From Pseudoalteromonas arctica (GTDB taxonomy: Bacteria; Pseudomonadota; Gammaproteobacteria; Enterobacterales; Alteromonadaceae): DNA of 64,000 nucleotides. Shown piece after piece: positions 1-10,388 of the stretch. The notes beneath the pieces are model-generated. The model was not told where the DNA came from. It was given only the letters and a program-made list of their open reading frames with translations, and searched no databases. Every line of letters starts with the position of its first letter. The stretch's first letter is position 1. The stretch covers positions 34,840 to 98,839 of the forward strand of contig NZ_JABBMT010000012.1 of NCBI RefSeq assembly GCF_012927645.1. The letters run 5' to 3'. The translations under genes and the position numbers were made by a program.

Positions 1-894
1 CAATTTCGCGAGGCGATTTTGCGTTCTATTCATTAACGTTTCGGCTTTCGCTTTTTCGATGCGCTCAACTGGTGTACGCTTTAATTTTTTAGCAAGTCCA
101 ACAGCCGCAAAAGCGCGGATCATCCATTTGGTGGGATCATAATGAAACCATTTTATGCCATTGCGATAATCACTGGCAAAAATATGATGAAAGTTATGGT
201 AACCCTCGCCATAAGTAAATAAGGCTAGAATCCCGTTATCACGAGCGGTATTTTTTTCAGTATAAGGTCGAGAGCCCCAGATATGCGCCACCGAATTGAT
301 AAAAAAAGTGAAATGCTGGCTCAATACCAAACGCAACAATCCAGCTAATAACAGCATGCCAAATACATCGCCAATCATTAAACCCAGCAAAAGTGGAATA
401 CCAATATTAGTCGCTAATACTAATTTCATATAATGACGGTGTTGCCACATCACTATTTTATTACGTTGTAAATCACGACAATTACTATAATCACCATAAT
501 TGTCGCCTTGGTAATCGCGTAACATCCAACCTATATGGCTATACCAAAAACCGTTAGTCGCGGCGTATGGATCTTTTACAGGGTCATCAACTTGACCATG
601 ATGAACGCGGTGATCACTGCTCCAGTGCAGCGCACTATTTTGTAGTGCAAAAGCACCGCCTAGGGCAAAAAAGGCTTCTACAACAGGATGAGCGTCGTAA
701 GTTTTATGGGCCCATAAGCGATGGTAGCCTGCGGTAATTGACATACCAGCATAAAACATACAAGCAATAAATGCGATCCAATGACTACTGGTAAAGCCAT
801 GGGTAAACCCATACCAAGGCACTAATGTGGCAGCAGCCAAAAAAGTAATACTAAAAAATAGGACATTGGTCCAAATAATCGGTGGTTTTTTCAT
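1..894 (-). CDS. Fatty acid (acyl-CoA/acyl-lipid) delta-9 desaturase, C-terminus cut by window edge
   Basis: Membrane di-iron desaturase that introduces a cis double bond into saturated acyl chains under aerobic conditions. The frame opens with ATG at 892-894 (complement) and stays open for 298 codons to position 1, so the C-terminus lies outside the window. Visible features are two hydrophobic blocks in the first 50 residues, the first histidine box HRLWAH near residue 58 and the second box HRVHH near residue 95, the order typical of the family. The gene is divergent from fabR, and a FabR-type palindrome overlaps its probable promoter, which suggests repression by FabR when unsaturated acyl chains are plentiful. 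The third histidine box was not checked residue by residue. Family assignment is firm; the exact substrate (acyl-CoA or lipid-bound) is inferred. Confidence 0.9.
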   Translation of the reverse strand, partial: MKKPPIIWTNVLFFSITFLAAATLVPWYGFTHGFTSSHWIAFIACMFYAGMSITAGYHRLWAHKTYDAHPVVEAFFALGGAFALQNSALHWSSDHRVHHGQVDDPVKDPYAATNGFWYSHIGWMLRDYQGDNYGDYSNCRDLQRNKIVMWQHRHYMKLVLATNIGIPLLLGLMIGDVFGMLLLAGLLRLVLSQHFTFFINSVAHIWGSRPYTEKNTARDNGILALFTYGEGYHNFHHIFASDYRNGIKWFHYDPTKWMIRAFAAVGLAKKLKRTPVERIEKAKAETLMNRTQNRLAKL

Positions 895-907
895 CTTTTA
901 AAATCTG

Positions 908-925
908 AGCGTACACTTGTAAGCT
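908..925. promoter_or_regulatory. FabR-type operator palindrome
   Basis: The 18-base sequence AGCGTACACTTGTAAGCT is an almost perfect palindrome: half-sites AGCGTACA and, on the other strand, AGCTTACA. It closely resembles the FabR sites known upstream of fabA and fabB in E. coli. It lies between the divergent desaturase and fabR genes and next to the desaturase -10 region, so it probably controls the desaturase and perhaps fabR itself. Confidence 0.8.
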
Positions 926-954
926 AAAATAATATTTCATTCTCCTGCCGTCAA
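926..954 (-). promoter_or_regulatory. Probable sigma-70 promoter of the desaturase gene
   Basis: On the minus strand TTGACG (949-954) is followed after about 17 bases by TATTTT (926-931). The predicted start of transcription falls inside the adjacent FabR-like palindrome, so the arrangement suits repression. The -10 is not consensus and this is a by-eye call. Confidence 0.5.
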
Positions 955-1020
955 GTATTAGACTGGGGAATTAAGATAAAAATCACCATAAATTGATTTA
1001 AATTAAATCAGGAGTAGTTC

Positions 1021-1638
1021 ATGTCGGGTGTTCGCGCGCAACAGAAACAAAAAACACGACAAGCTTTAATTGAAGCGGCATTTAACCAATTAAGCGCCGA
1101 TCATAGCTTTTCTAATTTAAGTTTACGTGAAGTTGCTCGTGAAGCAGGTATAGCACCAACCTCATTTTACCGCCACTTTAAAGACATGAATGAACTGGGT
1201 TTAACCATGGTCGATGAAGCCGGTTTAACGCTACGTCAGCTAATGCGCCAAGCACGCCGACGCATAGCCAGTGGCGGCAGTATGATTACCACCTCAGTGG
1301 TTACATTTATGGAGTTTATCGATAATTCTAGCAACCAATTTAGGCTACTACTACGCGAACGTTCCGGCACTTCTAAAGCGTTTAGAGCCGCTGTAGCTCG
1401 TGAAATTAAACACTTTATTTTAGAGCTTGCCCATTATCTTGAAAGCGAAACCCCGTGCGATGCAACTCATGCGTATATTCAAGCAGAGGCTATGGTCACG
1501 CTAGTATTTAATGCCGGTGCTGAAGCCCTTGATATTGAAGGCCAACAACGTGATGAACTGGTTGAGCGCGTTATTTGGCAATTACGTTATATCACGCGTG
1601 GCGCTAGTAATTATGTGCGTGATGGTAATAAAGAGTAA
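1021..1638 (+). CDS. fabR: Unsaturated fatty acid biosynthesis repressor FabR (TetR family)
   Basis: DNA-binding repressor that senses the balance of saturated and unsaturated acyl thioesters and represses unsaturated fatty acid genes. The 205-residue protein starts [12 protein letters not shown] and carries a TetR-type helix-turn-helix at about residues 15-64 with the motif [20 protein letters not shown], essentially the E. coli FabR sequence. The ligand-binding half keeps the block [19 protein letters not shown]. The ATG is preceded by AGGAG at 1010-1014, six bases away. Its neighbour is the divergent desaturase, and the palindrome at 908-925 matches the E. coli FabR site, so pathway and operator support the name. 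Length is close to the usual 210-215 residues. Confidence 0.95.
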   Translation: MSGVRAQQKQKTRQALIEAAFNQLSADHSFSNLSLREVAREAGIAPTSFYRHFKDMNELGLTMVDEAGLTLRQLMRQARRRIASGGSMITTSVVTFMEFIDNSSNQFRLLLRERSGTSKAFRAAVAREIKHFILELAHYLESETPCDATHAYIQAEAMVTLVFNAGAEALDIEGQQRDELVERVIWQLRYITRGASNYVRDGNKE

Positions 1639-1861
1639 AAAATAGCAAAGAGTTAATCTAAGCATAGGCTGGAAGCTGATTAGTTTAATAGGCTTTTATT
1701 TTCGGTTTTTTTTATTAACTTATGCTTAAAACTTTATTTTTTGGATTATTAATTCTTTTTGTGCAGTGTTTAATTCCTTTTTGTGGAAATATTATGCTTG
1801 CATGCGCAGTTTTGAAGTGTTAAAAATAGGGCTCGCTGAACACACACATTTAGTAAAGACG
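1639..1861. other. Intergenic region upstream of the leucine leader
   Basis: About 220 bases between fabR and the leu leader peptide, very T-rich around 1695-1790. The leu promoter should lie here, but I could not settle on a -35/-10 pair with good spacing. A 33-codon leucine-rich frame at 1722-1823 lacks a ribosome-binding site and is not called. Confidence 0.5.
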
Positions 1862-1930
1862 ATGCAAAACACTTATTTAATTACATTAAACCTGAACCTC
1901 TTACTGCAAGCTTTCGTGAGCGGGGATTAG
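1862..1930 (+). CDS. leuL: leu operon leader peptide
   Basis: A 22-codon frame beginning MQNTYLITLNLNLLLQAF with six leucines among codons 6-15, including three in a row (codons 13-15). It stops just before a rho-independent terminator that precedes leuA. This is the classical arrangement for transcription attenuation: when charged leucyl-tRNA is scarce the ribosome stalls on the leucine codons and the terminator does not form. The Shine-Dalgarno match is weak (AAAGA upstream of the ATG). The peptide has no known function apart from its translation. The call rests on leucine codons, position and the competing hairpins, not on sequence similarity. Confidence 0.85.
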   Translation: MQNTYLITLNLNLLLQAFVSGD

Positions 1931-1983
1931 TGTATTTGCATTAAGTAAACACAAAGAACCCCGCATATTGCGGGGTTTTTTTT
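1920..1983 (+). terminator. Leucine attenuator: terminator with competing antiterminator
   Basis: The terminator stem AACCCCGC (1957-1964) pairs with GCGGGGTT (1970-1977) over a five-base loop, and a run of eight T ends at 1983. An upstream GCGGGG at 1920-1925, overlapping the end of the leader peptide gene, can pair instead with CCCCGC at 1959-1964 and would prevent the terminator. The two pairings are mutually exclusive, as expected of an attenuator. Confidence 0.88.
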
Positions 1984-2021
1984 ATCTCGCATCCAGGGCC
2001 GCAGAGAATTAAGGGTAGACT

Positions 2022-4648
<2,627 letters not shown>

Positions 4649-4674
4649 AATCGCACATATTTAAACAACTTTTC

Positions 4675-4700
4675 ACTCGCTGCACCGTCACGCGGCGAGT
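4675..4700 (+). other. Hairpin in the leuB-leuC spacer
   Basis: ACTCGCTGC (4675-4683) can pair with GCGGCGAGT (4692-4700) with one G-U pair and an eight-base loop. No T run follows, so it is unlikely to be an intrinsic terminator. It could stabilise or process the leu mRNA between leuB and leuC. Confidence 0.5.
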
Positions 4701-4723
4701 CACACAAATTAGGGGATCAACAA

Positions 4724-6124
4724 GTGGCCCAAACGTTATACGATAAAATCTGGCAAGCACATGTAGTTGCTAGTATTAATGAGCAAACAGACTTACTTTA
4801 TATTGACCGTCATCTAGTACACGAAGTGACATCGCCGCAGGCTTTTGCTGGTCTGCGAGAGAAAAACCGTAAAGTACGTTGTCCTGAAAAAACCATCGCA
4901 ACCATGGATCATAATGTATCGACTAAAAGCCGCTCATTAGATGCCGCCAGCGAAGTATCAAAAAATCAATTAATGGCACTTGATGCTAACTGTAAAGAGT
5001 TTGGTATTGTACTTTACGATTTAAACTCAATTAATCAAGGTATCGTTCATGTAATGGGGCCTGAGCAAGGTATTACTTTACCTGGCACCACCATAGTGTG
5101 TGGCGACAGCCACACCTCAACTCACGGTGCATTTGGTGCACTTGCTCATGGTATTGGCACCTCTGAGGTTGAGCACGTACTAGCGACGCAAACCTTACAA
5201 CAGAAAAAAGCCAAGTCATTAAAAATTCAAATTAATGGGGTTTTACGTCCAACGGTTACAGCCAAAGATTTGATAATGGCTGTGATTGGCAAGCTTGGTA
5301 CAGCAGGTGGTACAGGGTATGTAGCAGAGTTTTGCGGTGAAGGCATTGAGGCGTTATCAATGGAAGCCCGTATGACACTGTGTAATATGAGTATCGAAAT
5401 GGGCGCAAAGGCAGGTTTAATTGCACCGGATCAAATTACTTATGATTATTTAAAAGGTCGCCCATTTGCACCAAAAGGCGCGGACTTTGATGCAGCCGTT
5501 GCCTACTGGGAAACTTTAAAAACTGACGAAGGCGCACAGTTTGATCTAGTTGTTGAATTAGAAGCTAGTAGCATTCAGCCGCAAATTACGTGGGGCACTA
5601 GCCCAGAGCAAGTTATTGGTGTGGATGAATCTATTCCTGATCCAGACAAAGAAGCTGATTTAATTAAAGCTGATGCGATCCGCAGTGCCCTTAAATATAT
5701 GGGCTTAATTGCCGGTGATAAGTTATCGTCAGCGAGCGTAGATACGGTATTTATCGGTTCATGTACCAACAGTCGAATTGAAGACTTACGCGCCGCCGCA
5801 CAAATTGTTGAAGGCAAGCAAGTGGCTGCTGGTGTTGAGGCGTTAATTGTACCGGGCTCTGGCTTGGTGAAAAAACAAGCTGAAGATGAAGGCTTAGCCG
5901 ATATTTTCAAAGCGGCTGGCTTTGAATGGCGCGAACCGGGTTGCTCAATGTGCTTAGCAATGAATGACGACCGTTTAGGTGCAGGCAAGCGTTGTGCATC
6001 TACTTCAAACCGTAACTTTGAAGGTCGCCAAGGCCGTGGTGGTCGTACACACTTAGTAAGCCCAGCAATGGCCGCTGCGGCAGCCATCCATGGTCGCTTT
6101 GTTGATATTAGAGGAGAAGCCTAA
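4724..6124 (+). CDS. leuC: 3-isopropylmalate dehydratase, large subunit
   Basis: Catalytic [4Fe-4S] subunit of isopropylmalate isomerase, which converts 2-isopropylmalate to 3-isopropylmalate with LeuD. The protein is 466 residues. The three cluster cysteines are C347 (in [11 protein letters not shown]) and C407 and C410 (in PGCSMC), identical in number to E. coli. The motif [26 protein letters not shown] is present near residues 127-152. The start is GTG at 4724, preceded by AGGGGA at 4711-4716; the residues that follow (AQTLYDKIW) are the usual LeuC N-terminus, so GTG is well supported. The stop overlaps the leuD start by one base (TAATG). Confidence 0.98.
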   Translation: MAQTLYDKIWQAHVVASINEQTDLLYIDRHLVHEVTSPQAFAGLREKNRKVRCPEKTIATMDHNVSTKSRSLDAASEVSKNQLMALDANCKEFGIVLYDLNSINQGIVHVMGPEQGITLPGTTIVCGDSHTSTHGAFGALAHGIGTSEVEHVLATQTLQQKKAKSLKIQINGVLRPTVTAKDLIMAVIGKLGTAGGTGYVAEFCGEGIEALSMEARMTLCNMSIEMGAKAGLIAPDQITYDYLKGRPFAPKGADFDAAVAYWETLKTDEGAQFDLVVELEASSIQPQITWGTSPEQVIGVDESIPDPDKEADLIKADAIRSALKYMGLIAGDKLSSASVDTVFIGSCTNSRIEDLRAAAQIVEGKQVAAGVEALIVPGSGLVKKQAEDEGLADIFKAAGFEWREPGCSMCLAMNDDRLGAGKRCASTSNRNFEGRQGRGGRTHLVSPAMAAAAAIHGRFVDIRGEA

Positions 6125-6723
6125 TGAGCATTTTTTTTAGTGGCTTAATGGCCCCACTTGATAAAAACAACGTCGATACCGACCAAATCATTCCCAAGCA
6201 GTTTTTAACTTCAACCAGCCGTGATGGTTTTGATGCGGCATTGTTTTATGACTGGCGTTATTTAGATAATGGCGAGCCAAACCCTGAATTTATTTTAAAT
6301 CGGCCATGTTACCAAGGCGCGAAAATCTTGCTAACCCGCGACAACTTTGGCTGTGGCTCATCACGTGAGCACGCACCTTGGGCACTTAAACAATACGGTT
6401 TTGAAGTGATTTTGGCAGAAAGCTTTGCTGATATTTTCTTTAATAACTGCGGTAATAACCAGATGCTAGCGATTGCATTACCCGCGCAAACATTGGAAGA
6501 CTTATTTGTATTAAGCGAGCAACATGACGATATTCATATCGACATCGATCTTGAAAATCAGGTGCTTACCAGCAACAAGTTTGCACCAATCGGTTTTGAT
6601 ATTCGCAAAGACGTAAAAGAACGCTTATTAAGTGGCTTAGATTTTATCGGCGTGACCGAAACACTAAATCCGCAAATTGACGCCTTTGAAGCAAAGCTGA
6701 ACGCCGATCGCCCTTGGCAGTAG
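6124..6723 (+). CDS. leuD: 3-isopropylmalate dehydratase, small subunit
   Basis: Small swivelling subunit of isopropylmalate isomerase; with LeuC it forms the active heterodimer. The 199 residues are the usual length and include DNNVDTDQIIPKQFL-type N-terminal sequence and the substrate-binding loop NFGCGSSREHAPWAL. The start codon overlaps the leuC stop by one base. It is the last gene of the operon and is followed 24 bases later by a strong hairpin terminator. Confidence 0.97.
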   Translation: MSIFFSGLMAPLDKNNVDTDQIIPKQFLTSTSRDGFDAALFYDWRYLDNGEPNPEFILNRPCYQGAKILLTRDNFGCGSSREHAPWALKQYGFEVILAESFADIFFNNCGNNQMLAIALPAQTLEDLFVLSEQHDDIHIDIDLENQVLTSNKFAPIGFDIRKDVKERLLSGLDFIGVTETLNPQIDAFEAKLNADRPWQ

Positions 6724-6747
6724 TGGTTTAAAAATTATTTAATCATG

Positions 6748-6771
6748 AAACGCGGCTAAGGCCGCGTTTTT
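6748..6771. terminator. Terminator shared by leuABCD and the folM-folE-folX operon
   Basis: AAACGCGGC (6748-6756), a TAAG loop, GCCGCGTTT (6761-6769) and further T. The A run before and T run after let it work in both directions; it sits between convergent leuD and folX. Confidence 0.9.
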
Positions 6772-6809
6772 GAGGGAAAATACTCTAAGTGCATTGTAAA
6801 TGCGTTGCT

Positions 6810-7169
6810 TTAAGCTTTACTCCAATCGAGTGTTAGCGATACTGAATCTGCAAAGCGTAAAGCGTGCGGTTTATCGACCCGCGCCTTAGCATAATTGACA
6901 CTAGAATGGCGATGACATACCTCGAGTATCTCTGCGACTAGTTTCTCAAGCAATAAAAAGTGCCCTTGTTCGACCAGCGAAATAACTTCTTTGGTGATCA
7001 CTTTATAATTAAGTGCTTGTTCAACTTGATCCGTTTCGCAGGCTTGATCAGCAGGGTAGTGAATTTCTAAATTGATCACTACATCCTGTTTTTTCTCACG
7101 TTCATCGGGATTAAAACCAATAAAAGTGCGTAGCCGTAAGTTAGTTACATGGATAATTGCATTGGCCAT
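6810..7169 (-). CDS. folX: Dihydroneopterin triphosphate 2'-epimerase
   Basis: Epimerises 7,8-dihydroneopterin triphosphate to dihydromonapterin triphosphate. The 119 residues are closely similar to E. coli FolX (120), including NLRLRTFIGF near the start, the IHYPAD segment and HALRFADSVS-type C-terminus. FolX is related to FolB aldolase, but these segments and the folE/folM neighbours favour the epimerase. It is the last gene of a leftward three-gene operon, four bases after folE. Together these genes make a route from GTP to tetrahydromonapterin, a pterin cofactor used in some bacteria by phenylalanine hydroxylase. Confidence 0.92.
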   Translation of the reverse strand: MANAIIHVTNLRLRTFIGFNPDEREKKQDVVINLEIHYPADQACETDQVEQALNYKVITKEVISLVEQGHFLLLEKLVAEILEVCHRHSSVNYAKARVDKPHALRFADSVSLTLDWSKA

Positions 7170-7173
7170 ATAG

Positions 7174-7728
7174 TTAGCCTTTTATAAGTTGCAAAAACTC
7201 ATTGCGGGTTTTTGGATCGGCTCTGAAGTTACCTAGCATTACCGATGTACGCATACTTGAGTTTTGTTTTTCAACCCCGCGCATCATCATACACATATGT
7301 TTGGCTTCCACTATCACACCTACGCCTTTGGCTCCAGTGACTTCTTCAACCGCTTTAGCGATTTGATGAGTCAGTTGTTCTTGAATTTGAAAGCGGCGTG
7401 CATACATATCAACGATTCGGGCGAATTTCGATAACCCTAATACTTTGCCATTAGGAATATAAGCGATATGACAGCGCCCTACGAATGGTAATAAATGATG
7501 CTCACACATCGAATAAAGCTCTATATCTTGAATTAAAACCATATCATCTGCATCAGAAGTAAATACCGCATTATTGGTAATTTCTTCTAATGTTTGACGA
7601 TAGCCTTTGGTCAAATATTCCATCGCTTTGGCGGCGCGTTTTGGCGTATCTAATAAACCTTCGCGTTGTGGATCTTCACCTATAGCAGTAATAATTTCGT
7701 GGTAACTATTTTTTAATTTATCGTGCAT
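7174..7728 (-). CDS. folE: GTP cyclohydrolase I
   Basis: Converts GTP to 7,8-dihydroneopterin triphosphate plus formate, the entry to folate and pterin synthesis. The 184-residue protein is shorter at the N-terminus than E. coli FolE (about 220) but contains the whole catalytic core. The zinc ligands are C75 and H78 in [10 protein letters not shown] and C146 in HMCMMMRG; H77 is also present. The segments [23 protein letters not shown] and RTSVMLG are intact. It lies between folM (19 bases upstream) and folX (four bases downstream) in one operon. The zinc-dependent FolE1A type is indicated by the C/H/C ligands. Confidence 0.96.
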   Translation of the reverse strand: MHDKLKNSYHEIITAIGEDPQREGLLDTPKRAAKAMEYLTKGYRQTLEEITNNAVFTSDADDMVLIQDIELYSMCEHHLLPFVGRCHIAYIPNGKVLGLSKFARIVDMYARRFQIQEQLTHQIAKAVEEVTGAKGVGVIVEAKHMCMMMRGVEKQNSSMRTSVMLGNFRADPKTRNEFLQLIKG

Positions 7729-7747
7729 AAATTTCTCGATTAATCCG

Positions 7748-8467
7748 TTATTTTAAATGTCTACCACCATCGACGGGTAAAGAACGTCCCGTGATGTAAT
7801 GGCTGCTAAGCAATAAATCGACGCTGTTTATAATTTCGCGACAACCGGGCTCGATGCCCATTAATGATTTTTTAAGGGTTTTTTCTCGATACTCATCGCT
7901 ATCGTGATCATTAAAAATAATTAATGAAGGGGCGATAGCGTTCACTTTAATATTCGGGGCAAACTTAGCTGCAAATGATTTTGTTATATTTTCTAAGGCG
8001 GCTTTACTTGCGGCATATGCAATATGCTTTGGGCTTCCTTTTTCAACAACATAATCAGTTAAATGAATGATATCGGCAGGTTGTTGCTGCTGTTGCTGGA
8101 AATTTAACAGTAACTCGTTAAGCGCTAAGTTAATTAAGTAAGGTGCTTTGGCATGGATCCGCATCATGTTATCAAATAGCGTACTGCTATCTGGATTATT
8201 TGCTTCGCAGTCCCAACTCGATGCGTTGTGGATCACCGCCTTTAAGCTACTTGTGAGCAGCTTTAATTGACTGGCAAACTCATTAATGCCGTTGTCTGTG
8301 CTAAAGTCTGCGTACATACATACAGCACCATGGTCAGATAATTCATCAATCGCCAGATGACGAGTTCGGTAAGTAACGATAATAGCTTGCCCTTGGGCTA
8401 TAAAATGTTTTGCCAGTGCTAAACCAATACGTTGGCCGGCACCTGTTATTAAAATGGGCGATGTCAT
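7748..8467 (-). CDS. folM: Dihydromonapterin reductase (SDR family)
   Basis: NADPH-dependent short-chain dehydrogenase that reduces dihydromonapterin to tetrahydromonapterin and has weak dihydrofolate reductase activity. From the chosen ATG (8465-8467) the protein is 239 residues beginning [19 protein letters not shown], the nucleotide-binding glycine motif. The catalytic YAASK segment, [10 protein letters not shown] and the end [12 protein letters not shown] closely match E. coli FolM. A TTG four codons upstream is possible, but its AAGGA is only one base away, so ATG is preferred although the spacing is then long. A run of six glutamines lies near residue 130. First gene of the folM-folE-folX operon. 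Confidence 0.92.
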   Translation of the reverse strand: MTSPILITGAGQRIGLALAKHFIAQGQAIIVTYRTRHLAIDELSDHGAVCMYADFSTDNGINEFASQLKLLTSSLKAVIHNASSWDCEANNPDSSTLFDNMMRIHAKAPYLINLALNELLLNFQQQQQQPADIIHLTDYVVEKGSPKHIAYAASKAALENITKSFAAKFAPNIKVNAIAPSLIIFNDHDSDEYREKTLKKSLMGIEPGCREIINSVDLLLSSHYITGRSLPVDGGRHLK

Positions 8468-8779
8468 AACTAAATACAAATCCTTAGGTTTTTTAATGCG
8501 ATGAGCTGAATTACTATGAGTTTACTAACAACTATAAACTAAATTACAGAACTATTTCACCTTTACTGCAAAGATATTGCACTCAATTACAATCTGTTTG
8601 TACGCCGTAACGAACAGTTGCGATCATTTGCTTCAGTCGTATTTCATTCGCGGCTATTTCAGTGGTACGGTGGGAGTTCCGTAAGGCGCTTATGTTGGTG
8701 TTAAAGTGAAAAGCGGGCAATTCTTTTTATTGTTAACTGCCCAAGAAGTGTCATTTACGGTTTATGAGCTTATAACAAC
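8468..8779. other. Intergenic region between nadE and folM
   Basis: About 310 bases with no supportable reading frame. It should hold the promoter of folM (right of 8480) and the end of the nadE transcript; a probable nadE terminator is at 8715-8742. I see no repeat or RNA gene. Confidence 0.5.
8715..8742 (-). terminator. Probable terminator after nadE
   Basis: On the minus strand GGGCA and TGCCC arms, with two further pairs after a mismatch, are followed by GCTTTTCACTTT. The T run is interrupted, so this is moderate evidence only. Confidence 0.45.
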
Positions 8780-9616
8780 CTAAAGAACATCATAAATGGT
8801 TGGAATAGCTTGGCGTTTATGTTGAGTGCGTAGATAAATTGCGATTAGTTTTTCAGTTACCTCGTCACTGATTTCTTTGCCTTCTAGAAAATCATCAATT
8901 TGTGCATAACTTAAACCAAGGGCTTCTTCATCAGTAAGGCCTGGACGATCACACTCTAAGTCGGCAGTTGGCGCTTTATTAACGAGCAAATCGGGGGCAC
9001 CTAACTGCTTGGCTAATGCGCGTACTTGGCGTTTTGATAAGCCAAATAATGGCGCTAAGTCGCATGCGCCATCACCAAACTTAGTATAAAAGCCAGTAAT
9101 GTTCTCGGCGCTATGATCAGTACCAACAACGAGGCCTTGGCACAGTCCGGCAATTTCATATTGCGCTACCATACGTTGACGAGCTTTCACATTACCTTTA
9201 ATAAAATCAATTTGTGCTTGTTCCGGCAGTGTATCACCGCAACCTACCACCGCCGCTAATGCTTGCTCATGCATACCGTCTGTTGCGGGTTTAATATTTA
9301 CTGTTAGGCGTTTATTTGGTTGAATAAAATCAACTGCCAATTGCGCTTCAGCTTCATCAGCTTGCACACCATACGGTAAGCGAACCGCAATAAATTGATA
9401 CTTATCGGTTTGTTGCTGCGCATTTAATTCGTTAACGGCGAGTTGGCATAAGCGACCACAGGTAGATGAGTCTACACCGCCACTAATTCCCAGCACTAAA
9501 GAGCGTGAATGTGCTGCCACTAAACGGTTTTTTATAAAGTTTACACGGCGTGTGATCTCGTTGTTGACGTCTATATTTGGCTGGACTTTCATTTCTGCCA
9601 CTATTTCAGCGCGCAT
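8780..9616 (-). CDS. nadE: Ammonia-dependent NAD(+) synthetase
   Basis: Last step of NAD synthesis: ATP-dependent amidation of nicotinic acid adenine dinucleotide with ammonia. The 278-residue length is that of the short, ammonia-using class with no glutaminase domain. The ATP pyrophosphatase loop SGGVDSS is at 45-51, and [26 protein letters not shown] and the C-terminal KAPTADLE region are conserved. It is transcribed leftward, 110 bases after yceH, with an imperfect inverted repeat in the spacer, so it may have its own promoter. GAGAG-like sequence precedes the ATG on the minus strand. Confidence 0.95.
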   Translation of the reverse strand: MRAEIVAEMKVQPNIDVNNEITRRVNFIKNRLVAAHSRSLVLGISGGVDSSTCGRLCQLAVNELNAQQQTDKYQFIAVRLPYGVQADEAEAQLAVDFIQPNKRLTVNIKPATDGMHEQALAAVVGCGDTLPEQAQIDFIKGNVKARQRMVAQYEIAGLCQGLVVGTDHSAENITGFYTKFGDGACDLAPLFGLSKRQVRALAKQLGAPDLLVNKAPTADLECDRPGLTDEEALGLSYAQIDDFLEGKEISDEVTEKLIAIYLRTQHKRQAIPTIYDVL

Positions 9617-9657
9617 GCTGAGCTCTCCTAATAATATTACTGGTTGTCATGGTTATA

Positions 9658-9698
9658 CCAATTAGCTTAAAAGCATGATCTCTATTTAATGCAATTGG
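9658..9698. repeat. Imperfect inverted repeat with CCAATT/AATTGG ends
   Basis: CCAATT at 9658-9663 and AATTGG at 9693-9698 face each other across about 29 bases; flanking ATA/AAT bases extend it with mismatches. The form TATACCAATT resembles an interspersed intergenic element I associate with Alteromonadales, but that is memory, not a search result. Confidence 0.35.
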
Positions 9699-9726
9699 AA
9701 TTATTATCTAATTCAAAGGGTTTAAT

Positions 9727-10350
9727 TTAAAGCCCTAAATGTAACTTAATTTTTTGTAATTCAGCTTTTAGCTTATCAATTTCAGCAAGTAACTCATTAA
9801 GCTCGCCAGCTTTGAGTGCTGGCAATTCTGGTGGCTCCACTGCAACAGCACTTGGTGGATCAGCAAATAAATGGCTGTAACGGCTTTCACGTTTGCCGGG
9901 TTCTCGCGGGTGCTTAGTTACATGCTCGGCGCTGATCAAAGCATTTAATGCCAGCTCAACTTCAGCAACATTATTAAACTCAGCAAGCCGATTGCTACGG
10001 GTTCTTAATTCTCCCGGGGTTTGTGGGCCACGTAGTAGCATTAAACAAATAATAGCGCGCTGTTGTTCCGTTAACTGTAAATTACCAAATTCAGTATTGC
10101 AAAAACGATGTGCAAACTTAGTTACGCGTCCAGATAATTCTTCGTCTAATGTTACTAACCGCTGGGCAATTAACGAGTCTAGCGCCTCTTGTATTTCAGT
10201 TTCGCTGAGTGTGAGTACGGGCTCTCGGTTCGATTTTTGATTGCACGCATTGGTCAATGCATTTAGTGACAGCGGGTAATGCTCTGGTGTGGTGCTTTGT
10301 TTTTCAAGTAGGCAGCCGATCACGCGTTGTTCAATAGCAGTGAGTTGCAT
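9727..10350 (-). CDS. yceH: YceH family protein (DUF480)
   Basis: Protein of the YceH/DUF480 family: two winged-helix domains, function unknown. The 207 residues begin [33 protein letters not shown], the recognisable family start, and the second repeat contains [21 protein letters not shown]. The C-terminus ends in a short leucine-zipper-like helix (about 175-205: [19 protein letters not shown]) that may mediate dimerisation. It lies 38 bases downstream of the hybrid kinase on the same strand and could be read through from it, though the family is not known to belong to two-component pathways. No function should be inferred beyond a possible DNA- or protein-binding role. Confidence 0.88.
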   Translation of the reverse strand: MQLTAIEQRVIGCLLEKQSTTPEHYPLSLNALTNACNQKSNREPVLTLSETEIQEALDSLIAQRLVTLDEELSGRVTKFAHRFCNTEFGNLQLTEQQRAIICLMLLRGPQTPGELRTRSNRLAEFNNVAEVELALNALISAEHVTKHPREPGKRESRYSHLFADPPSAVAVEPPELPALKAGELNELLAEIDKLKAELQKIKLHLGL

Positions 10351-10388
10351 AATAAATCCTTCTTTTTGTTATGCTTTAGCTTACACCT

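Noticed and set aside
1722..1823. A 33-codon leucine-rich frame upstream of the leu leader
   Set aside because: It has no ribosome-binding site, its leucines are spread out, and it is far from the terminator; 1862-1930 has all the features of the true leader.
5575..6087. Minus-strand frame opposite leuC
   Set aside because: Antisense to a well-conserved coding region, and no ribosome-binding site or family similarity.
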